Positions 56,614 to 64,000 of a DNA stretch of 64,000 nt are shown in pieces (within the stretch, counting starts at the first letter, position 1; each line of letters starts with the position of its first letter). The notes under the pieces were generated by a model, which worked only from the letters and a program-made list of their open reading frames with translations, ran no database searches and was not told the DNA's origin. The stretch spans positions 27,447,628 through 27,511,627 of the forward strand of contig OZ037767.1 in the NCBI GenBank assembly GCA_964035545.1. The letters run 5' to 3'. The position numbers and the translations under genes are program-made. This DNA comes from Bugula neritina (Eukaryota > Bryozoa > Gymnolaemata > Cheilostomatida > Bugulidae).

Positions 56614-59340
56614 GAGCTAGCTTTTTAAAAGTAGTTTATAAAAGAACTTCTATTAAAAATCATAAAATTCATCATTATAATGGTTAAAACATGGCACTCA
56701 ACTTTAACTAGAAACAATTTGTGTGATAAATACTGATACTCATATAAGTACAGTCATAAGCATCGAGAAAGCCGGACACCCACTAAATGACGCCATGTTG
56801 TATATTATTTTACTATGCCAATAACACAATGAATGAATGAATGAATGAATACAAATTGAAATAGCCCGTTAACATTGCTAAAACCTGAGAGACATAGGCA
56901 ATCACTACTATAGCGAGTGGAACAGGCGTTTTTATAACGTTTATTTGGAGTTACATTCTCGTTTTTAACAGAGAGAACAACTTGAAATATTTGTTATCTA
57001 ATATATATTCTATTAACCTCCAACAATTTGTTTACTTGTTGGAAGATAATAGATATATAAGACATATAATAAAAGATTATAATAAAAGATATATTTTAAT
57101 TAAAACTTATCGTGATATAAACACTCACTGAGTTCACTCAGTAGAAACAGCAGTATAAATACATTTTCATATAGCATAATATATTTACTATATTAAAATT
57201 TTTGCCATTTCCTACATGTCCATTATTCAAATAAAAATATATTTTTATATTTGCAACCAAAATTTTTGCATATATAGTAATGATTGATTTGGTAGAAGTT
57301 TATAAATACAAATACATCAGCCACCACACTTGTTGAGGATCATTTGGGTACATAGTTTTACAGGGTAACTGAGCTTATATAGCAGATGCACCATAACTTA
57401 AAAAATGTCTCCTTAATTAGAGAAAACTCCTCTCGATGACATATGTAACATATAACAAAAATTAGCGTAGAACTATGTTGAAGATTTGTATATTAAAAGT
57501 CATTGCATGCAGTTACCTATAACTGAAGTAATTATATACGTAGATACTACACATTATATGTTCTAACTCATCTATTGAGGAGCTGCTATGAAGCATAGTT
57601 ATGACTAATAATATGCAGTAATAAAATATTGCAAAAAACAGCAATAACTATTTCCTATTGAATGTATCAACATAAAAACCAATGTTATTGTTTGAACGCT
57701 TCTAATCCTGTAACATATATTGCGCAATTGCTTATTACCTTATTGAAATTATAAGCAATTATATACTTGAAAATAGTTGAAATATTTTTTACGATGTGTA
57801 TTCAAAATCTGCACTTACCATTGTCTTCATATATAATACTATAATATACTCCTTACAGTATTTATTTATCTGGCAAGAGAACAAGAAATTCAGGGAGAGT
57901 TGATTATGCAAATATATGCCACACTTTGATAAAGCTGTTCTACTTACTTTACTGAATTAATAGCAACAAGCTACTTTTTCTCCAGTTAGACTGCAGTTGG
58001 CATTCTTGAGGACAAGTTACTTTTAGGAACATACACAGAGCGTCCCTTAACTACTTCTCAAATTAAAGTACTCTTGAAAGCACTAGCCTTGCCTAATGAT
58101 AAAGGAGAACTTAAACAATAAACTACTTGAAAACATATAATCAACTGCTCATACAATTTATTCAGCTCTTTGAAAGAGCTGCAGTTGACAGTTTAAATTT
58201 TATCAATAAAGTAACGCTATTTTAATGTTTGATCAAATCCGAATACAAACAGAAAATCTACGAACTTAGTGATACGATAATGAAAGTTACAAGTCCTTTG
58301 CTTGTTGTTTCTTATTTCAAGATATGAATAAACTGTAAAGCAAGTTTTACAGCAAAGCAACCAGCATTGTCTTCTGAATATAGCAATGTTGTTATTATAA
58401 GACTGCTATAGTAAACAGTATGATAAATCTCTAGAAATAAGGGTTTTCATTATTAAAATGATGCAGTTTATGATCATTTATTGATTGAAAATGACATAGA
58501 GCAACGTTTACTCTATGATTGTCTGTTTGTGTTAAACAGCCAATCATCTTTTTTCCTTTTGATAAAACAGAATTATGCTGGATGGTTATTTGTAGAAAGG
58601 CTAGTTACAGACAGATCCTACACAAACCATTATCACACTCAATAAACTTTATTTTCTGTGTTTATTTCAAATGATGGCATTTCAGAATGTATCAAAAACA
58701 GCACAACAACTTTAGAAGCATTGCTACTGGCTGAGTGGACAAAAACTAATGAATGTAGACAGCATAGTATTGTAAGCAGTAGTACTAATATACTAATATT
58801 AGCATAATTTAACACTGAAGTTTTACAATACAACATAGAAGTACATATAAGAGTGGTAGTTGTTATAACAGTGTAAACTTTATAATAATACACTAGACAT
58901 TACGTGGCCAATCGACAGACATAAGAAATACATCTATGCTAATTAAAGTTGATGAAATCCAGGGCTGAAAACAACATAAAGCCAAAGTTGAAATACTAAC
59001 GCATAATACCGATATTACACAATGAATATAATATAATGTATACAGATATAAAACTATTCAATTGTTTTAAAATTAAAAAAACTGACACTTTTGAAGGAAA
59101 AGTTATGTATACATTGCGAGTCAATACATAAAATATAAATAAATTTGTGGCACTCAGTATAGCCGATTTCTTTCGCACCACAAACTTGAATCATCTGCTG
59201 GTAAGTCTAGTTCACAGATAAGAAAAAGTTGGCACTTTAGTGCACCTGACATAAGCGTGTCAGTGTCATCTATTCATGTGGACATGTGCCGCAGGTGCTT
59301 GATAATGCGTGATAGAGAAGGTGGTGCATTGATACTGGCT
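56614..59340. other. Intergenic DNA between NECAP and the CAP-Gly gene
   Basis: AT-rich. A short (aatg)n run at 56829-56850 is the only clear repeat. It should hold the CAP-Gly promoter and the NECAP 3' UTR. TTTATT at 58648-58653 (AATAAA on the minus strand) is a possible NECAP polyadenylation signal. No gene is seen. Confidence 0.55.
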
Positions 59341-62300
59341 TTACTCAAAGGTGACCCATGAATTTTGAGAGCTGAAACAGAAACATTAGCTTAGATTTCA
59401 CAATCAACAATAACACAATTAAAATTGAAAAAATTTTAGAACTTATTGCATAATGAAAAAAGTTTTTATTAAAGTGACACAAGAGATGGGCCAAAGCCAA
59501 ATCATAGCGTGGCAGAAATATTTAAGGCAAAACTTACTCAAACAATGCTCTGAATTGACTTATAAACTTGTATTGCTAGGTTAAAAACTTATATAAATCT
59601 TAAGGATAATCAGTAATTACAAGCATCTGCCAGTATAAAAATAAAAAACACAAACTGATAGCTCTAGTTCAATGTACATCTATTCATATTCTGTACAGAA
59701 TGAGAACATAACTGACGTACATCAATTGTTATTACCGATGTAATAGGAAAATGCAAGTATATTGTAAAGTTTACATTAATTAAATTCACTGTAAATACTA
59801 TTATCTAAGTAAGAAATAAAAAACAAGCATTTAAATTTTTAATTTCAAGTAAAGGGTAGATTAGACATAGAAACTAGTTTAGCTATTCAACAGCAACAAC
59901 TTTTCATCTTGATATGCGCCTAAATGTCACCTCAACACTTATCATAAAACAGTAAATGATAATTCAGATTAAACACTCGGCTATAGCATTGCCTCTCACC
60001 TCTTTTGACTAGGTTGAGATGGAGTTGTTGCTGCTTGGCTTGGCGCAGAGCCTGGAGGAGGAAGGATTCTACCACTAGGAGGGGGCGGTGGGAGTAGACC
60101 CCCACCCGCAGCACCAGTGGGCCGAGCCTTGGATTTGCTATCCGGGTCCTTTTTAGTAGCCTATAACATCACATTAGCAGTTATAGACTCTGCAGTGAAC
60201 TCACAATAAGAAGTAACACACAATCAGACCGGTTTGCTTACAATATTCAGTTTGATTGTTTGGCCTTCCTTGAACCCCAAGTCTAGTTTTGGAGTGTTGT
60301 CTATTTTAGCCGTGCCACTGGCTATTTCCTTTTCCTTTGCAACATATCTACAACATGAGATATCGAACAATGTTCATATTACACCAAGCAGCATCATAGT
60401 GTATAATGTAATGCCTACCACAATGCATGAACAAATCAGAATGGTGTAAACTCAGTGAATTTCTTACAAACTTAAAACACACAGTGTTATATGCAATGAG
60501 CAGAAAAGTCACATAAAAGACATGAGACCAAATAAATAAGTGTGTTAGTCATCAGTTGCCTACATTTCAAATAATTCAACTTTCAGCAAATCACTAAAAG
60601 TTTCGCTGTGCCATATTGACTATTACAAATGCCCGACTATTATGATGATGCGTGCAAAGAGGAGACAACAAAAATAATGAACAACATAACAAATTGGTCC
60701 TCCTTCATTATAAAAGTCTTCAATATTTACATATCATATGTTTCTTCTAATAGAACATCCGTAAAGTTCATACTATGATATTGTACACACAATTCTATGT
60801 TTAAAAGTCCAAGGTCAATCTAGCCCGAGATTAAAACCAACACAACATGAGAATAATCATCACCTGAAATGATCTTGCAGAGCTACGTTGAGATCAAAGG
60901 AGTCTGCCCGATCTTGGAAACCCACACCAATGAAGGCAGTTCTGCCTACAAGTATAGTAGACAGAGTATTGTATACGGAGTATTGTATACGGAGTATTGT
61001 ATACAGAGTATTGTATACAGAGTATTGTATGCAGAGTACAAACCTGGACTACACTTGCTTAGAGCAAACGACATCCTGACATACATTAAGCCACAGAGTA
61101 CACATATAGTATATACCACGTCTGAAGTAAAGTTACATTAACTAACAAATGACCGAGCTTTAAATTGACCAAACTAAGCCTAAGGCCACACGGTGCGTAT
61201 TTTCGCATGCGAAAATTGAAATCACGAGTAGCAAAGGTGTCCACTGTAGCGTCAGTGATGCGTGATAAATAAAGCTTTCATTTTTAAATCGAACTCGCTT
61301 TCAATAAAACGCAATTTACTGGAATGTAGTACTAAAATAAAGAAATTGGGCTCGCTGAATAACTACCAGCCAATTAAGTGACGACGACAGAGACGATTTG
61401 CACTTGCGTTGAGAATGCTGAGCGACAAGTGCGAATGTTTTCTCAACGCGTACAGTGGACACCTTTGCTACTTGTGATTTCAATTTTCGCATGCGAAAAT
61501 ACGCACCGTGTGGCCCTAGGCTAAAAGTGTAGGTTGACAGATGAGTGTTTAGATGTCACTTTAGTGATTGGGACAAGTGACAACATTCATGTGTGTTATT
61601 CATAAGTTATTACTGAGTAGTAAGAACAAGCAAACTTTCTAGCAATTCTAATTGTCAAATAAAATCTACCCATTCACTCTTTTTAAACAGTCTTAACTTT
61701 AAGTCTTTTTTTAATTAAATGAAAATTTGTCTTGAGTTTAAAAGAACATTAACATGAAAATTGTTGAACTTTAAAACTTATGCAAAATTTGGTAAAGTGT
61801 TGAGGGTTCCCTGTTAGAAGGTAAATAGCTAAATAATACCTACATAATATTGTTAAAAATTTTGCAAAAATAAATTTGGCTGAACTCTGAATAAAAAAGT
61901 TTAAACTGACTATTTGTATAAGTTTTCATATATATTTATAGATTATAGCATATATAAATTTTTAAATATCAACACATTCTGAAAAATATTAGTTTTACTG
62001 CGAAAGTTGCTACAAATTTGTCACCTCCATCTCCAACCAGCCTCAGCACAAAGTATCTGCTGGAATCCATGACAGCCTCAACGGCTACGCCCGGGTAAGC
62101 TTCAACAGGACATTGAGCAAACAACTCCCCATTATTTCTATCCTCCAACTTGATTGTAACAGCTGGCCCTTTAGCTACAACTCTCATCCTCATTGTATAG
62201 TCAGGTTGATCTAGCTTCCAATCAGCAGCTCTGTAAACCACATAGATATGTCATGGTCACACGAACAACATTGTGGAATTCTAGCATTGTGTGTGTGTTC

Positions 62301-62619
62301 GTGTGTGTTTATGTACGTATGTACATTATAAACAAAAAAAGCATTTCAGTTACTCGTGTTTTAATTAAAGAAGTTTTCTAATATCTATTTAAAAATATCC
62401 AAAGATGAAAATGCATGCAAAAACCATAAAAGTATGTGGCAAATATGGGCATCATTGTGTAGCCATAACAAATAGTTTACTTATAAACAGTGAAATTCAA
62501 GTATCTTTCACAACAAAAATTTCCTCAACAAACCTGTAGCCTCTGTTGGATTGCCTAGGAGGGATGTTGTAGACAAAAACTTCATTTTTCACACACAAAA
62601 CACTTTCGTAATCCGCCAT
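59341..62619 (-). CDS. NECAP: NECAP endocytic adaptor (adaptin ear-binding coat-associated)
   Basis: Clathrin-coat accessory protein that binds AP-2 (and AP-1) and regulates endocytosis. Exons, 5' to 3': 62534-62619, 62025-62230, 60864-60945, 60242-60347, 60000-60160 and 59341-59371; phases join and give 223 aa, shorter than human NECAP1 (275). The N-terminal PHear domain is well conserved: [64 protein letters not shown] and [13 protein letters not shown]. Then come [15 protein letters not shown] and a Pro/Gly-rich linker. The protein ends SWVTFE, a WVxF motif (219-222) that binds the AP-2 alpha-ear. The vertebrate linker between the Pro-rich segment and WVxF is largely missing. Intron 2 carries a MITE and a minisatellite. 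Confidence 0.96.
60961..61038. repeat. 14-bp minisatellite in NECAP intron 2
   Basis: About five and a half units of acagagtattgtat or acggagtattgtat, ending 16 bases from the exon 3 acceptor. Confidence 0.9.
61177..61522. mobile_element. MITE with 72-bp terminal inverted repeats
   Basis: The arms 61177-61248 and 61451-61522 are reverse complements with only two mismatches, enclosing about 200 bases of non-coding DNA. Each arm contains a perfect internal palindrome, ttttcgcatgcgaaaa. The outer ends read agccta(a/g)ggccacacgg. The target duplication is unclear, so the superfamily is left open. The element lies in NECAP intron 2. Confidence 0.85.
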
Positions 62620-64000
62620 TATGTTGATGGTGACGTCACTTTATATTGCAGCAACAAGACTCTTAAAGCTAGTCTAGATCTTTACCAGCTCACTAAGAAT
62701 TTCATGAACACTAATGTCGTATTTTTGTATGCAAACTATAACTGAATGAAGCATATTTTATATACTTAAACATAATGGCATAACACACTTCTATACTTAT
62801 TTATATTTTCAATTAAATAAAGTTTGTGTATCTTTATAATGTGCGAGCTATATTTTTGGTATTAAACTATTACTATTGACTTTTTAGTTGATACTTGATT
62901 ATTGCTTTTAATAGCAACATAAAACATTGGCATAAACACGAAGCTTGTAATATATGAACTAGTTTGATAGCCTTGAATTAGATCCATATTGATACTCGTA
63001 CTATGATTATTTTTGGTTTAGGTACTGGATTTGATCAATTCTCAAATTAAAACAGTTATTTATATTAATTTCCTAATTATTCATATAATTATATATTTAT
63101 TACTATAGAGTATAGATCTATATTTATATTTATATTAACTAACTCTAAACATAAATAAATCAATAATATTATGAATAAAATACTAACATAGTACTAACTG
63201 CTACCAATAATTAATCAATACTATTCATTTAATTATAATTATTAATATTACTATTAGTATTAGGATAAGTTATTATATTCAACTATTTATAAATCAAAAT
63301 TTAATTATTTATACTATTCATATAAAACAAAACTATATAATACATTTTATAATCATTATTATAATGATTGCTAGATTACAGATAAACATTAGTTGCATAT
63401 TAGTATGCAACTTAATTTTATTATACCATTACGCATTTTCATTCTCATGATTATTATTTTGATTATGATACTTTTACTTTTAGCTATACTCATACTGATA
63501 CTATAATTAGCATAACTTAAGTATTACTTTCACTATTAGTATTACTATTAGTATTACTATAGCTTCAGCCTGAAAGTGAATATCAAATTTACTTTTAGTA
63601 TCAGTATGACTATGAGATTGAGTATAGCATTAGCTCCACTATCAAAATAACATTAATTAAATGATCAACATTGACAAATGATTATATTTATATTTTATAA
63701 TTATTAATTATTAGATTTAGCTGGCTCAACAATTACAAAAAATATACAATCATAAGTATTCATACAACTAAGGAAAGTGAATTCATATAGAAAGAAAATT
63801 ATTCATTTTATTCATGCTTATTTGAGTTCCCAGTTATAACAATTTTAGATGAATTAATACTGATTCGCCTTTGGCGATGCCGATTGCAAATTGAAAATTT
63901 TGGCCATTTCAATTTTGACTTTTATTTTGTAGAAGCACATACCATTACTTTTTCGAAATATTATTTACGTTACGATATCTAAAAACGCATTTTACTATTT
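62620..64000. other. NECAP upstream region and intergenic DNA
   Basis: It should include the NECAP promoter immediately right of 62619. From about 63040 the sequence is strongly AT-rich, with tattagtattactatta triplet tracts at 63150-63620. No gene is seen. Confidence 0.55.

Noticed and set aside
62001..62024. Extension of NECAP exon 2 past its donor
   Set aside because: The read-through diverges from the family, whereas splicing at 62025 joins directly to the conserved [10 protein letters not shown].

Overview
The window is animal nuclear DNA. Genes are split by many GT-AG introns, intergenic DNA is AT-rich, and three copies of a tRNA-derived SINE, two non-autonomous hAT elements and several minisatellites are present. 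Every recognisable protein is a metazoan ortholog. The class A receptor resembles invertebrate neuropeptide receptors, which fits a protostome, perhaps a lophotrochozoan. The sequence alone does not fix the species.

I could assemble eight protein-coding genes with closed reading frames, consistent intron phases and stop codons. From left to right: spermidine synthase (+, 2938-9555, 8 exons, 301 aa); an orphan peptide-type GPCR (-, 11576-13333, 2 exons, 374 aa), convergent with it; the mitochondrial metalloprotease OMA1 (-, 16105-19892, 8 exons, 456 aa); STEEP1/CXorf56 (+, 22428-23766, 4 exons, 219 aa), divergent from OMA1; proteasome assembly chaperone 1 PSMG1 (+, 26190-32170, 7 exons, 276 aa). 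Three minus-strand genes then lie in tandem: an unnamed protein with a predicted chymotrypsin-like fold (33296-39534, 8 exons, 613 aa), an unnamed coiled-coil protein with a C-terminal CAP-Gly domain (40452-56613, 16 exons, 863 aa), and the endocytic adaptor NECAP (59341-62619, 6 exons, 223 aa). The genes belong to unrelated pathways (polyamine synthesis, mitochondrial quality control, STING trafficking, proteasome assembly, clathrin endocytosis, microtubules), so this looks like an ordinary gene neighbourhood and not a functional cluster.

The most notable points are: (i) the 613-aa protein, whose C-terminal half carries spaced His, Asp and Cys motifs in trypsin order, with Cys where the nucleophilic Ser would be; (ii) the CAP-Gly protein, with an LD-like motif near its N-terminus; (iii) a GPCR lacking the usual TM3 cysteine and with altered DRY and NPxxY motifs; (iv) minisatellites that touch splice sites, two of them in PSMG1; (v) a tandem repeat in the PSMG1 3' UTR that appears derived from the codons of its C-terminal HbYX motif; and (vi) several short mobile elements with clear termini. 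No CRISPR array, rRNA gene or free-standing tRNA gene was seen.
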